A stretch of 40,839 bases of DNA from Muribaculaceae bacterium (GTDB taxonomy: Bacteria > Bacteroidota > Bacteroidia > Bacteroidales > Muribaculaceae), in contig VSPN01000021.1 of NCBI GenBank assembly GCA_009775355.1, positions 1 to 40,839 of the forward strand, given 5' to 3'. The notes below the pieces were generated by a model. The model did no database searches. It was not told the origin of the DNA and saw nothing but the letters and a program-made list of their open reading frames with translations. Positions 32,647-40,839 of this stretch are shown one piece after another (position 1 is the stretch's first letter; every line of letters begins with the position of its first letter). The position numbers and the translations under genes are program-made.

Positions 32647-34440
32647 ATGACTGAATCAAAAGTTCAAAGCCCGATCGAAGACTTCGATTGGGAGAGCTAC
32701 GAAAGTGGCTCAAGCGTTGCCGAAAAGAGCCGTGAGGAGTTGATGAACACCTATGACGAGTCTCTCAAGACAGCGAAAGAAAATGAAGTGGTAACCGGCA
32801 TCGTGAAGTCGATCAGCAAGCGCGAGGTGCGAGTTGATATCGGCATGAAGTCGGACGCGATCATCCCCGTCAGCGAGTTCCGCTACAATCCCGACCTCAA
32901 GGAGGGAGACGAGGTTGAGGTCTATATCGAGACACTCGAAGACAAGAACGGCCAGCTCCGTCTGAGCCACAAGAAAGCATGTCAGACCCGCAGCTGGGAC
33001 CGTGTCAACGAGGCTCTCCAGAACGACGAGGTCATCAAGGGCTACGTCAAGAGCCGCACCAAAGGCGGCATGATCGTGGACGTGTTCGGCATCGAGGCGT
33101 TCCTTCCCGGATCGCAGATCGACGTGCGTCCCATCCGCGACTACGATGTGTTTGTCGGCAAGACCATGGAGTTCAAGGTTGTCAAGATCAACCAGGAATA
33201 CAAGAACGTTGTCGTCAGCCACAAGGCACTTATCGAGGCCGAGCTCGAGCAGCAGAAGAAAGAGATCATCTCGAAGCTCGAGAAAGGTCAGGTGCTTGAG
33301 GGCAAGGTCAAGAACATCACCAACTACGGTGTGTTTGTCGATCTCGGCGGCGTAGACGGACTCGTTCACATCACCGACCTCAGCTGGGGTCGCGTGTCTG
33401 ATCCGCACGAAGTTGTCAAACTCGATCAGGACATCAAGGTTGTCATCATCGACTTCGACAACGAGAAGAAGCGCATCGCACTCGGCATCAAGCAGCTCAT
33501 GCCCCATCCCTGGGACAATCTGGATCAGAACCTCAAGGTTGGCGACCACATCAAGGGCCGCGTAGTGGTTATGGCCGACTACGGCGCGTTCGTAGAGGTA
33601 CAGCCCGGCGTAGAGGGTCTTATCCACGTCAGCGAGATGAGCTGGAGCCAGCACCTCCGCAGCGCACAGGACTTCCTGAAGGCAGGCGACGAGGTAGAGG
33701 CAGTCATCCTGACACTCGACCGCGACGAGCGCAAGATGAGCCTCGGTCTGAAGCAGCTCAAGAAAGATCCCTGGGAGAACATCGAGGAGAAATATGCCAT
33801 CGGCAGCCGCCACACTGCAAAAGTTCGCAACTTCACTCACTTCGGCGTGTTTGTCGAGATCGAGGAGGGCGTAGACGGCCTTATCCACATCTCCGACCTC
33901 AGCTGGACCAAGAAGATCAAACACCCCAGCGAGTTCACTCAGGTGGGCAACGACATCGAGGTTCAGGTTCTCGAGATCGACAAGGACAACCGCCGTCTCA
34001 GCCTCGGCCACAAGCAGCTTGAAGACAATCCCTGGGATGTATTCGAGACCATCTTCACAGTGGGTTCGATCCATCAGGGCAAGGTGATCGAGGTTCTCGA
34101 CAAGGGTGCAGTGATCAGCCTTGAGCACGGAGTAGAGGGTTTCGCAACTCCCAAGCACCTCGTAAAAGAGGACGGCTCGCAGGCGAAACTCGGCGACGAG
34201 CTCGAATTCAAGGTAATCGAATTCAACAAAGACAACAAGCGCATCATCCTCAGCCACAGCCGCATCGCTGAAGACGCCAACAAAGCGGAGCGCCGCGCCC
34301 AGAACGCAGGCCGCCGCGCAGAGAAGCGTCAGGCAACCGAGACTGTAGCCGCACCCGCCATCGAGAAGACAACTCTCGGCGACCTCGGCGCACTCCAGGC
34401 TCTCAAGGAGCAGATGCAGAAAGAGGAGAAGAAGGGCTGA
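32647..34440 (+). CDS. rpsA: 30S ribosomal protein S1
   Basis: The 597-residue S1 has six S1/OB-fold RNA-binding repeats: about residues 42-105 (NEVVTGIVKSI), 125-190 (VIKGYVKSRTKGGMIVDVFG), 210-280 (VLEGKVKNITNYGVFVDLGG), 295-365 (HIKGRVVVMADYGAFVEV), 380-450 (HTAKVRNFTHFGVFVEIEE) and 470-535 (IHQGKVIEVLDKGAVISL). Repeats 3-5 carry the best GFVxxDLSW-type cores. The C-terminus is a charged Lys/Glu/Ala tail. The start at 32647 (MTESKVQ) is chosen because the upstream ATG at 32593 lies almost at the predicted transcription start. S1 delivers mRNA to the ribosome, which matters in Bacteroidota because they use few Shine-Dalgarno sequences. Confidence 0.96.
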   Translation: MTESKVQSPIEDFDWESYESGSSVAEKSREELMNTYDESLKTAKENEVVTGIVKSISKREVRVDIGMKSDAIIPVSEFRYNPDLKEGDEVEVYIETLEDKNGQLRLSHKKACQTRSWDRVNEALQNDEVIKGYVKSRTKGGMIVDVFGIEAFLPGSQIDVRPIRDYDVFVGKTMEFKVVKINQEYKNVVVSHKALIEAELEQQKKEIISKLEKGQVLEGKVKNITNYGVFVDLGGVDGLVHITDLSWGRVSDPHEVVKLDQDIKVVIIDFDNEKKRIALGIKQLMPHPWDNLDQNLKVGDHIKGRVVVMADYGAFVEVQPGVEGLIHVSEMSWSQHLRSAQDFLKAGDEVEAVILTLDRDERKMSLGLKQLKKDPWENIEEKYAIGSRHTAKVRNFTHFGVFVEIEEGVDGLIHISDLSWTKKIKHPSEFTQVGNDIEVQVLEIDKDNRRLSLGHKQLEDNPWDVFETIFTVGSIHQGKVIEVLDKGAVISLEHGVEGFATPKHLVKEDGSQAKLGDELEFKVIEFNKDNKRIILSHSRIAEDANKAERRAQNAGRRAEKRQATETVAAPAIEKTTLGDLGALQALKEQMQKEEKKG

Positions 34441-34455
34441 AAAAGCGCTTCGCAA

Positions 34456-34475
34456 GACACACCGAAGAGTGTGTC
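34456..34475 (+). repeat. perfect 7-bp hairpin after rpsA
   Basis: GACACAC (34456-34462) and GTGTGTC (34469-34475) form a stem with a 6-nt loop, between the stop codon and the main terminator. It has no T-run and may protect the 3' end of the transcript. Confidence 0.5.
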
Positions 34476-34493
34476 GGCACCTTGACAAAGATA

Positions 34494-34528
34494 AAATCCC
34501 CGCAAGTAATCCTTGCGGGGATTTTTTT
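34494..34528 (+). terminator. Rho-independent terminator of rpsA
   Basis: Nine GC-rich pairs (34498-34506 with 34512-34520), further extended by A-T pairs, with a 5-nt loop and a seven-T tail. It is one of the clearest terminators in the window. Confidence 0.92.
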
Positions 34529-34594
34529 GTCAAATAACGTGTATAAATAAAAAGATTTTTGTAATTTTACGAATTGAAAGAAATAAAGGCGAAG

Positions 34595-34933
34595 ATGCTT
34601 GACCGGTTGAAGACATATCTGGCGATCACAGTCCTCGCCGCCTCAGCGGCGGCGGTTCTGCCCGCTCATGCCGCCCCCAAAGGCTGGGAGCCCGTCAAGA
34701 CCGAGAAGTCAGACGCCAAGCAGGTGGCCAGGGATACCGATTTAGAGATCAGGACTTCGAGCGGCATCATCATAGTGAGCGCAAATCACCCGGTGCAGAT
34801 AAAAGTCTTCACCATTCTGGGACGCCTCGTCAACAGCGAGACACTTTCCGCCGGAAAATCACAGCTTCAGCTTCCGGCCCACGGAGTCTATATCGTCAAG
34901 GTCGGCGATCTGACATGCAAGGTCGCTGTCTGA
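34595..34933 (+). CDS. small secreted protein resembling a lone T9SS C-terminal domain
   Basis: The 112-residue protein starts at the ATG at 34595; a TTG at 34574 is possible but sits at the predicted transcription start. The signal peptide is MLDRLKTYLAITVLAASAAAVLPAHA. The mature part is a spacer (APKGWEPVKTEKSDAKQVARD) followed by about 60 residues, IRTSSGIIIVSANHPVQIKVF, then TILGRLVNSETLSAG and HGVYIVKVGDLTCKVAV. This pattern (strand, VxIF..GR.V, GVYIVKV) is that of Bacteroidota type IX sorting or CTD-like domains, normally attached to a large cargo. Here there is no cargo. It lies 45 nt before ilvE, so the two may be co-transcribed. Confidence 0.68.
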   Translation: MLDRLKTYLAITVLAASAAAVLPAHAAPKGWEPVKTEKSDAKQVARDTDLEIRTSSGIIIVSANHPVQIKVFTILGRLVNSETLSAGKSQLQLPAHGVYIVKVGDLTCKVAV

Positions 34934-34978
34934 ACCGCAAAGAGAAACAACTTAAAAAATATCTAACACCAAAAACAC

Positions 34979-36010
34979 ATGGAAACACCGAATTTAGACT
35001 GGGGTAATCTCCCCTTCGGGTATGTCAAGGCAGACTACAACGTACGCTGCACATATAAAGACGGCAAATGGGGCGAGATCGAAGTCAGCGACTCCGAATA
35101 CGTTCCCCTGCACATCGCAGCGAGCTGTCTTCACTACGGACAGGAATCATTCGAGGGCCTGAAGGCCTTTCGCGGTCCTGACGGCAAGGTGCGCGTGTTC
35201 CGCATGGACGAGAACGCCAAGCGCTTCATCCGCAGTGCCGAAGGCATCTCCATGCAGCCCATGCCCGTAGAACTGTTCGAGGAAATGGTCCGCAAGGTCG
35301 TAAAACTCAACGAACGCTTCATCCCCCCCTACGAATCGGGAGCATCACTCTATATACGCCCACTTGAGATCGGCACATCAGCCAAGATTGGCGTCAGCCC
35401 CTCTGAGGAATACATGGTCATTATGCTTGTGACACCCGTCGGCCCCTACTTCAAGGCCGGCTTCCGTCCGACCAAGGTATGCCTGTCGCGCGACTATGAC
35501 CGTGTGGCGCCCAAGGGCACAGGCTCGATCAAGATCGGCGGCAACTACGCAGCCTCTCTCAACGCCGGTCAGAAAGCCCATGACCTGGGCTACGCGGTGA
35601 TGCTCTATCTCGACCCAAAAGAGAAAGCGTATCTCGACGAGTGTGGCGCGGCCAACTTCTACGGCATCAAGGGCAACACCTATGTGACACCGGCCAGCGA
35701 GACAATCCTGCCTTCGATCACCAACAAGAGCCTCCGCCAGCTTGCCCGCGACATGGGCATGGAGGTCGAGGAGCGCCACATTCCCTATGAGGAACTGTCG
35801 GAGTTTGACGAGGTAGGCAACTGCGGCACCGCTGCGGTATGCACCCCCATCGGCCAGATCGACGATATCGACAACGGACGCACATTCAGCTTCGACATGA
35901 ACGAGGCAGGCCCCGTGACAACAAAACTGTACAACAAGCTTCGCGGCATACAGTACGGCACAGAGCCCGACACGCACAACTGGTGCGAAGTCATCGAGTT
36001 CGACCGATGA
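34979..36010 (+). CDS. ilvE: branched-chain-amino-acid aminotransferase
   Basis: The 343-residue PLP enzyme (fold type IV) interconverts Leu, Ile and Val with their 2-oxo acids. It has the eukaryote-like BCAT layout: LHYGQESFEGLKAFRGPDGK, RLE-type phosphate residues in SLYIRPLEIG, the PLP lysine in GSIKIGGNYAAS, LDECGAANFYGI and NCGTAAVCTPIG. The length is normal for this subgroup, longer than E. coli IlvE. Its stop overlaps the ATG of the next gene, an HD-domain protein, by 4 nt (ATGA). The other branched-chain synthesis genes are not in the window. Confidence 0.95.
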   Translation: METPNLDWGNLPFGYVKADYNVRCTYKDGKWGEIEVSDSEYVPLHIAASCLHYGQESFEGLKAFRGPDGKVRVFRMDENAKRFIRSAEGISMQPMPVELFEEMVRKVVKLNERFIPPYESGASLYIRPLEIGTSAKIGVSPSEEYMVIMLVTPVGPYFKAGFRPTKVCLSRDYDRVAPKGTGSIKIGGNYAASLNAGQKAHDLGYAVMLYLDPKEKAYLDECGAANFYGIKGNTYVTPASETILPSITNKSLRQLARDMGMEVEERHIPYEELSEFDEVGNCGTAAVCTPIGQIDDIDNGRTFSFDMNEAGPVTTKLYNKLRGIQYGTEPDTHNWCEVIEFDR

Positions 36011-36555
36011 CCTGCGTCGAAAGCATAATCGACAAATACTACGGAAACGCAAGCCGGCTGCGCACCTTGTTGACGGTGCATAGCCGGCTTGTCGCCGACA
36101 AGGCCCTGCGGTGCGCCCGCAAGCGCGGACTTGACTGCACGCTCGACCTTGTGTTTGTGGAGGAAGCCGCGATGCTCCACGACATCGGCATCTTCAGGTG
36201 CGACGCTCCCGGCATATTGTGTCACGGGAAACTTCCATATATCTGCCACGGCACGGAGGGTCGCTCCATACTTGACCGCGAGGGACTCCCCCGCCACGCG
36301 CTCGTGTGCGAGCGTCACACCGGAGCGGGCCTTACCATCGACGACATCGTCAGGCAGAACCTGCCACTCCCGCTGCACGACATGACTCCCCGATCACCGG
36401 AGGAGAGACTTATCTGCTACGCAGACAAATTCTATTCGAAATCGGGCGATCCGACAGAAGAGAAACCGCTCGAAAAGGTAATGGCCTCAATGGCCCGCCA
36501 CGGCGACGACACTCTGGACCGCTTCATGCGCCTGCACGAGGAATTCGGAGAGTAA
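36007..36555 (+). CDS. HD-domain phosphohydrolase
   Basis: The 182-residue protein starts at the ATG at 36007, inside the ATGA overlap with ilvE. It has an HD-type metal-dependent phosphohydrolase domain: HSRLVADKALRCARKRG (first His), then VEEAAMLHDIGIFRCDAPG (HD at about 59-60), then VCERHTGAGLTIDD and ERLICYADKFYSK. The pattern matches the small YqeK-like/uncharacterised HD proteins of Bacteroidota that hydrolyse nucleotides. The substrate is unknown. Coupling to ilvE suggests shared timing of expression rather than a proven pathway link. It is convergent with the 36.6-39 kb TonB gene, with only 7 nt between them. Confidence 0.85.
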   Translation: MTCVESIIDKYYGNASRLRTLLTVHSRLVADKALRCARKRGLDCTLDLVFVEEAAMLHDIGIFRCDAPGILCHGKLPYICHGTEGRSILDREGLPRHALVCERHTGAGLTIDDIVRQNLPLPLHDMTPRSPEERLICYADKFYSKSGDPTEEKPLEKVMASMARHGDDTLDRFMRLHEEFGE

Positions 36556-36562
36556 GCCCCAA

Positions 36563-39031
36563 TCAAATATCGCCCTCGCCGTAACCGGAACTGTCCATTG
36601 GTTCGGATTCCGTGTTGCGGTTGCGTCTCGCCTTCATATTGCCGAAAGAGTATTTCACCGTAAGGCGTATCTGACGACCTCCGCGCCAACGCTCGTTATA
36701 CTGCTCATAGCCGTCGCCAATGCTCGTGTTCTTCCATTTACGCGAATCAAAAAGGTCGCGGCAGTTCAGAGACACCGACCAGTCGCCGAATGTCTTTCTC
36801 AGTCCGAGATCGACACTCCAGCCACCCTGATGCGATCCCTGCGCCTCCTTATGATCGGAAGAATAGCGTCCTGTGGCCTGAAAAGCAATCTGCCACGGCA
36901 GCTTGACATTGGCCATCATGCGCGCGTCCCACGCGAAAGCGTCCTGCCTTTTATTTGACAGCAATATATCAGTCCCTGATTCGGCGTGCATTACGTATGA
37001 CCATGCCGAGATATGGTTGTTATAGAGGTTGACAGTGGTGGTCAGATCGAGCCAGCCGGAGAAAAGCTGGTTCTTCGACACGATCTCCACGCCTGAATCA
37101 GCACGGCTCGACACATTGGTCCATGTGGAATACATCACATCTCCGTCCATGTAGCTCAGACGGTTCATCACGTCGGAAGCCTGACGCAGATATGCCGAAA
37201 CGGATATCATGTGATAAGTCCAGCTTTTCAGATAATTGAGTTCAAACGAATTCGAAAACTGCGGGTCAAGCTGCGGATTACCGTATGATATCGAAGTCGG
37301 GTCGGATATGTCGCGGAAAGAGTTGAGCTGACCTCCCCAGGGTCTGCGTATACGACGCGTGTAATTGATCTGAAGTTCATTGTCATGAGGGAGAGCGTAC
37401 GACAGATACAGAGAGGGGAAGAGAGCGAACCTGTTTATCTTGTATTCGGGCACATCTGTCACACTCTGCGGGGTGTCGAGAGCGTAATCCCATGCGAGCG
37501 AACGCGAGCGCACCTGCCAGGCCTCACCTCTAAGACCGCCTGAATAGCTGAAATTGCCCGTTTTTCCACCCAGGGTGAAATAAAGCGCGGAAACATTGTT
37601 GGTATATATGAACCGATTGTAGAGTTCAGATGCAAGAACCATATCAGCGGGCGATGTGCCACGCCACGTCGTATTGGGTGTATTCTCGTGCGAATATTTG
37701 CCGTTGAAACCGGCCTCAAGTTTCAGATAGCTGCTGAATGTGTTGGAGTAATCGACCTTTGCCTCCCAGGTATTGACATTGATAGGCATGGACTGTTCTC
37801 TATATGAGGTATTTTCTGCATCGCCGGGCCAGATCTCATCTTCCGAATAGGAGTTCCATGACGGTCCGCCCCAATGGTTATAGCTGACATTGGCATCGAT
37901 CGTATGGTCGTCGCTGAAGCGATGCGTATAACCGAACTCTCCGTGCGCTCCACGGTTGTCTCCCCGATTGCGCGAGAGCTGAGTGTCGGCTATCCACTGA
38001 CCGGGAATGTTGGAAGTGAATTCTGTGGTGGTGTGTCCCCAACGGTGGCCGAACATTCCGAATCCGTTAAGATAGAAATCATCATTGTCAGTGAGGTGAT
38101 ATGTGGCCCCGAGACGGAAAAAGAGGTTATTGCCGTGATTGCGCGATTTTCCGTCGGAGTTGGTGAAGTCGCCGTTGTCGAACGAGCGGCGCATCAGACT
38201 TCCGCCCGAGTTGTGACGCATCCTGAACCCCACACTCGCGTAAGTATCCCATTTTGAGGTGTTGTAATTGATATTGAACGAAGCGTTGCCGCCTCCGCGA
38301 GTGTTTGCGGAAAGTTCGGCACTGCCGAAATATCCTCCTCTCCTGTCTTTTTTCAGTATGATATTGATGATTCCGGCAGTTCCCTCCGGACTGTATTTTG
38401 CAGAGGGGTTGGTGATCACCTCTATCCGGTCGATGCTTTCTCCGGGGATCTGCTCGAGAATCTGGGCGCGGTTGTCGGCTGTAAGACCCGACTCATTGCC
38501 GTTGATCCAGACAGTCACAGACTCATTGCCCCGGAGAGAGACAGCTCCGTCCTGATCGACCTCGACCGAGGGGATTGATTCGAGCAGCTCGCTTGCCGAC
38601 TGTCCGGCCGAAGCGATGTTGGCATCGACCTGAAAGACCTTGCGGTCGAGTTCGAAACGCATCTGGCTGCGTACCCCCTCGACCACAACCTCCTTGAGCA
38701 CTTTAGAATCGTCGGCGAGACGGATAGTGCCCAGATCGATGTCAGACCCGGCCAGAGTGACCGGACGGTCCTGATTTACACTGCCTATGTTCATGACACA
38801 CACCACATAAGAGCCGTCAGCCAGCGGAGGAAGAGTGAATGAGCCGTCCTCTGCGGTAGATACACTTATATTCAGAGGTTTGTCGGTTCTGGAGTCGATG
38901 ACCTGCACGGTCACAAAATCCATCGGATCGCCAGTCTCCTTGTTTACGACCCGGCCGGAGACACTGCCTTTTGCCATGAGAGTAACGGGAACGGCCATCA
39001 TTCCCGCCAATAGATAGTTTCTGATTTTCAT
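36563..39031 (-). CDS. TonB-dependent outer-membrane beta-barrel protein
   Basis: This 822-residue outer-membrane protein starts at 39031 (MKIRNYLLAGMMAVPVTLMAKG). The open frame continues 43 codons upstream, but that stretch precedes the signal peptide and looks non-coding. Domains in order: signal, carboxypeptidase regulatory-like beta-sandwich (about 22-105, GSVSGRVVNKETGDPMDFVTV), TonB plug (about 125-230, ELLESIPSVEVDQDGAVSLRGNESVTVWINGN), and a C-terminal barrel of the OMP_b-brl family ending IRLTVKYSFGNMKARR plus a 20-residue acidic tail. This type is not a SusC; it lacks a SusD partner and its ligand is unknown. It ends close against the HD gene on the other strand. Confidence 0.9.
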   Translation of the reverse strand: MKIRNYLLAGMMAVPVTLMAKGSVSGRVVNKETGDPMDFVTVQVIDSRTDKPLNISVSTAEDGSFTLPPLADGSYVVCVMNIGSVNQDRPVTLAGSDIDLGTIRLADDSKVLKEVVVEGVRSQMRFELDRKVFQVDANIASAGQSASELLESIPSVEVDQDGAVSLRGNESVTVWINGNESGLTADNRAQILEQIPGESIDRIEVITNPSAKYSPEGTAGIINIILKKDRRGGYFGSAELSANTRGGGNASFNINYNTSKWDTYASVGFRMRHNSGGSLMRRSFDNGDFTNSDGKSRNHGNNLFFRLGATYHLTDNDDFYLNGFGMFGHRWGHTTTEFTSNIPGQWIADTQLSRNRGDNRGAHGEFGYTHRFSDDHTIDANVSYNHWGGPSWNSYSEDEIWPGDAENTSYREQSMPINVNTWEAKVDYSNTFSSYLKLEAGFNGKYSHENTPNTTWRGTSPADMVLASELYNRFIYTNNVSALYFTLGGKTGNFSYSGGLRGEAWQVRSRSLAWDYALDTPQSVTDVPEYKINRFALFPSLYLSYALPHDNELQINYTRRIRRPWGGQLNSFRDISDPTSISYGNPQLDPQFSNSFELNYLKSWTYHMISVSAYLRQASDVMNRLSYMDGDVMYSTWTNVSSRADSGVEIVSKNQLFSGWLDLTTTVNLYNNHISAWSYVMHAESGTDILLSNKRQDAFAWDARMMANVKLPWQIAFQATGRYSSDHKEAQGSHQGGWSVDLGLRKTFGDWSVSLNCRDLFDSRKWKNTSIGDGYEQYNERWRGGRQIRLTVKYSFGNMKARRNRNTESEPMDSSGYGEGDI

Positions 39032-39232
39032 AATGCTGCGGAACGCGCATGCAGAGCTGCATGACACGCATGGGAAGTATAGTGGATAACTGAGTCTCTG
39101 ACTCAACAGGCTGCAGGATTTTTCCGTCTGCCGAAATCTATGACAGCCGACACTCTTCATGGATTAAGATTCCATCCCATAAAAAATGTTAACAGACTGT
39201 ATACACATTGCGCAGACATATCATAAAAATAT

Positions 39233-39240
39233 TAATTTTG
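39233..39240 (+). promoter_or_regulatory. candidate promoter -7 of the ProX-like gene
   Basis: TAATTTTG matches TAnnTTTG, with an ATTG 22 nt upstream (39207-39210). The predicted leader is about 58 nt before the ATG at 39304. Confidence 0.45.
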
Positions 39241-39303
39241 CGAGGCCGACAAAGACGCAAACCGCCACAGCCGGCCATCTTCAGAATTCAAGCAAAAGAA
39301 AGA

Positions 39304-39879
39304 ATGGACACAGAAGAGCAGATTTTACAGGGAGCGACACTTTATGACGGACGCCCCGCCGACGGAGACGCGTCGCGCACCGACGCAGAGGTGACAGTAT
39401 ACGATTTTCTCGACCGCACAGGCGTAAGCTATCACACGCTGTGCCATCCGGCCGCCTTCACCATGGAGGAATGCGAGGCTGTGAGACGCCGGATCGGAGC
39501 GCCGGTCTTCAAGAATCTTTTTCTGACCAACCGACAGCAGACCGATTTCTATCTGCTGATGATACCTGCCGACAAGCCGTTCAAGACAAAGTATCTCTCG
39601 TCGCAGTTGGGATGCGCCCGGCTCTCGTTTGCCACGGCCGACAAGATGGAGGAACTTCTGCACATCCAGCCCGGTGCCGTGTCGCCCATGGGGCTTATCC
39701 ACGACACGAAGCACAAGGTGCGTCTCATCATCGACCGCGATCTCGAGCAGACCGGCACGTATGCATGCCATCCGTGCGTCAACACGGTCAGCGTATCGAT
39801 GAGCCTCTCCGACCTGCTCGACAAAGTGATTCCGGCCACAGGCCATTCCCACACGTGGGTAGACCTAAAGCCGGAATAA
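39304..39879 (+). CDS. ProX/YbaK-family aminoacyl-tRNA deacylase
   Basis: The 191-residue cytosolic protein has the YbaK/ProRS-editing fold, free-standing like ProX/PrdX. The start at 39304 (MDTEEQILQGATLYDGRPA) is preferred because further upstream codons look non-coding and lie upstream of or at the promoter. Conserved blocks are YHTLCHPAAFTMEE, KNLFLTNRQQTDFYLLMIPADKPFKTKYLS, GAVSPMGLIHDTKHKVRLIIDRDL and CHPCVNTVSVSMS. The family hydrolyses Ala- or Cys-tRNA(Pro) and prevents mistranslation (family knowledge). It is a single-gene unit. Confidence 0.9.
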   Translation: MDTEEQILQGATLYDGRPADGDASRTDAEVTVYDFLDRTGVSYHTLCHPAAFTMEECEAVRRRIGAPVFKNLFLTNRQQTDFYLLMIPADKPFKTKYLSSQLGCARLSFATADKMEELLHIQPGAVSPMGLIHDTKHKVRLIIDRDLEQTGTYACHPCVNTVSVSMSLSDLLDKVIPATGHSHTWVDLKPE

Positions 39880-39974
39880 TCACATACCCCCCGACACGTC
39901 GCAACCTTGTATATTCAACGTGCCTAAGGAGGCTGACCTGTTCTTCGCGTTGTCATGTCGTGTTATCTGACGAT

Positions 39975-40748
39975 TTATCTGACGATCTTCACGACGCCCG
40001 AAGTTTTCCGCTTCAGATAAATTCCAGAAGACGGTTCATCCTTCAGTCGCACACCGTCAATTGAGTAATACTCAGGCTGGATATCCGACTCATAGTCCGA
40101 TTCGGACATCGTCACGGAAGATGGTGTACGACTGTAGACAGTCTCGCCCTTGAGCGATGCCGACTCAAGACTTGAACACACGCCGTCTGAGTCGAAGCGG
40201 TTGTTATCAAGTACTCCGTTCACGGAGGCAAGACCCTTGAGCCATATACCGGATCCGATCAAACGCCCGCAATCATGCGAGTCATATTCTTCAAGCCTGA
40301 TTGTATCCCAGCCCTGCCATTCAGGATCATTTTCTTTCACCGACACGCATTTAACGTACGTCCGGAAGAAGATACCATCAGAAGAACTGACCGAGGGACT
40401 CTCTACATAACATCCCTCACCGGCTTTAAGACTGAAATCATACAGAAGATGCCATTCCAAATCTCCGGATGAGACAGGACTGCAATACACACGTTCACCC
40501 TCCGTCCGCACATAAAACGTGACTGTCGGCTGACTGGGATCGGTATAACCGCACGTCATTATACGAGCGTTCATTCCGTCCATTTCGCCATCGATCGAGA
40601 CAGTCTCCGTCACGAATATAGGGTCCGGACTCTGCGTCCCCGACTTGCACATTTCCCACTTCATTCCATCCTGAAAATAAGTTTTCGCGTCCACAGCAGC
40701 AATGGGAACAAGTGCTGCCACGGCCAATACCAACATTTTTGTCACCAT
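39975..40748 (-). CDS. secreted protein with CTD-like tail, function unknown
   Basis: The 257-residue protein has a signal peptide (MVTKMLVLAVAALVPIAAVDA; a second ATG at 40736 is also possible). The mature part opens with a DGMKWEMCKSGTQSPDPIFVTETVSIDG pattern found in Bacteroidales secreted hypothetical proteins and carries several Cys. It ends in YYSIDGVRLKDEPSSGIYLKRKTSGVVKIVR, resembling the degenerate type IX C-terminal sorting-domain end (G-hydrophobic repeat with GIY and VVK). I do not recognise a function. A hairpin sits directly before the start codon. Confidence 0.7.
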   Translation of the reverse strand: MVTKMLVLAVAALVPIAAVDAKTYFQDGMKWEMCKSGTQSPDPIFVTETVSIDGEMDGMNARIMTCGYTDPSQPTVTFYVRTEGERVYCSPVSSGDLEWHLLYDFSLKAGEGCYVESPSVSSSDGIFFRTYVKCVSVKENDPEWQGWDTIRLEEYDSHDCGRLIGSGIWLKGLASVNGVLDNNRFDSDGVCSSLESASLKGETVYSRTPSSVTMSESDYESDIQPEYYSIDGVRLKDEPSSGIYLKRKTSGVVKIVR

Positions 40749-40774
40749 ACCCTATCTCTTTTACTTGATAGGGT
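40749..40774 (-). promoter_or_regulatory. hairpin abutting the start codon of the last gene
   Basis: ACCCTATC (40749-40756) and GATAGGGT (40767-40774) pair perfectly (8 bp, 10-nt loop). In the mRNA the stem ends on the base just before the ATG at 40748, so it could block ribosome entry at that start. Use of the alternative ATG at 40736 would lessen this effect. Confidence 0.55.
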
Positions 40775-40839
40775 GTTCAGTTTGATGTTCCGAAAAACAT
40801 CATTCAAAACACCTGAAATATTAATAAAAACACGTGCTT

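Noticed and set aside
32710..34533. 607-codon minus-strand open frame opposite rpsA
   Set aside because: It is a mirror of the rpsA coding strand, with hydrophobic runs produced by S1 codon choice. No start context, no family likeness.
39032..39160. 43-codon N-terminal extension of the 36.6-39 kb TonB protein
   Set aside because: It would place a Cys/Ser-rich segment before the signal peptide. The ATG at 39031 is the natural start.

Overview
The window looks like a chromosomal segment from a Bacteroidota bacterium of the order Bacteroidales, most likely a gut Muribaculaceae-type organism given the fairly high GC content for the order. The evidence is: the rplM-rpsI-rpsB-tsf cluster next to other Bacteroidota-conserved sets (ricT-gldH, zapA-rny); a Bacteroidota-type LptD; SusC-like/TonB-linked outer-membrane proteins; lipoproteins with Bacteroidota-style signal sequences; promoters of the Bacteroidota form (TTTG, about 19-20 nt, TAnnTTTG); and almost no Shine-Dalgarno sequences in front of genes. 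The family-level placement is an inference. No rRNA, tRNA, CRISPR array, transposase, integrase or phage gene was seen, and no gene-free stretch exceeds 300 bases.

Layout, left to right. 0.1-2.8 kb (minus): a TonB-dependent receptor coupled by a 4-nt overlap to a secreted SGNH-type hydrolase. 3-5 kb: an OPT-family oligopeptide transporter. 5.1-8 kb: enolase and, divergent from it, a RecD/Dda-like SF1 helicase. 8-9.4 kb: a small lipoprotein and a PAP2 phosphatase. 9.5-12.6 kb: the ribosomal-protein cluster rplM-rpsI-rpsB-tsf. 12.7-19.5 kb (minus): coiled-coil protein, zapA, rny, ricT, gldH, M24 peptidase, cca. These genes link cell division, RNA turnover and tRNA end maturation. 19.5-20.3 kb: a lower-GC single gene for a four-helix-bundle protein, preceded by an unusual 9-nt-periodic AGCT repeat that folds as a long hairpin. 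20.3-24 kb: lptD and a SprT-like metalloprotease, then divergent purN. 24.7-26.4 kb: a SulP anion transporter.

26.5-31.9 kb (plus) is one compact unit: a secreted TraB/GumN-family protein, a YtrBC-like ABC pair, a short GntR/YtrA-type repressor, and a NatAB-like ABC exporter. 32-34.5 kb: a small lipoprotein, then divergent rpsA (six S1 domains) with a strong terminator. 34.6-36.6 kb (plus): a small secreted protein resembling an isolated type IX secretion C-terminal domain, branched-chain aminotransferase, and an HD-domain hydrolase overlapping it. 36.6-40.8 kb: a large TonB-dependent outer-membrane protein (minus), a ProX/YbaK-like tRNA-editing domain protein (plus), and a secreted protein with a CTD-like tail (minus).

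Most of the window is conserved housekeeping DNA. The most unusual region is 19,540-20,260, where a standalone four-helix-bundle gene sits behind a repeat array that begins at the predicted transcription start. Secondary points of interest are the SGNH-TBDR pair with an altered catalytic motif, the TraB-ABC-GntR-ABC operon, structured leaders before rplM and the last gene, a strong terminator between rpsB and tsf, and an isolated Shine-Dalgarno sequence in the rpsA leader.
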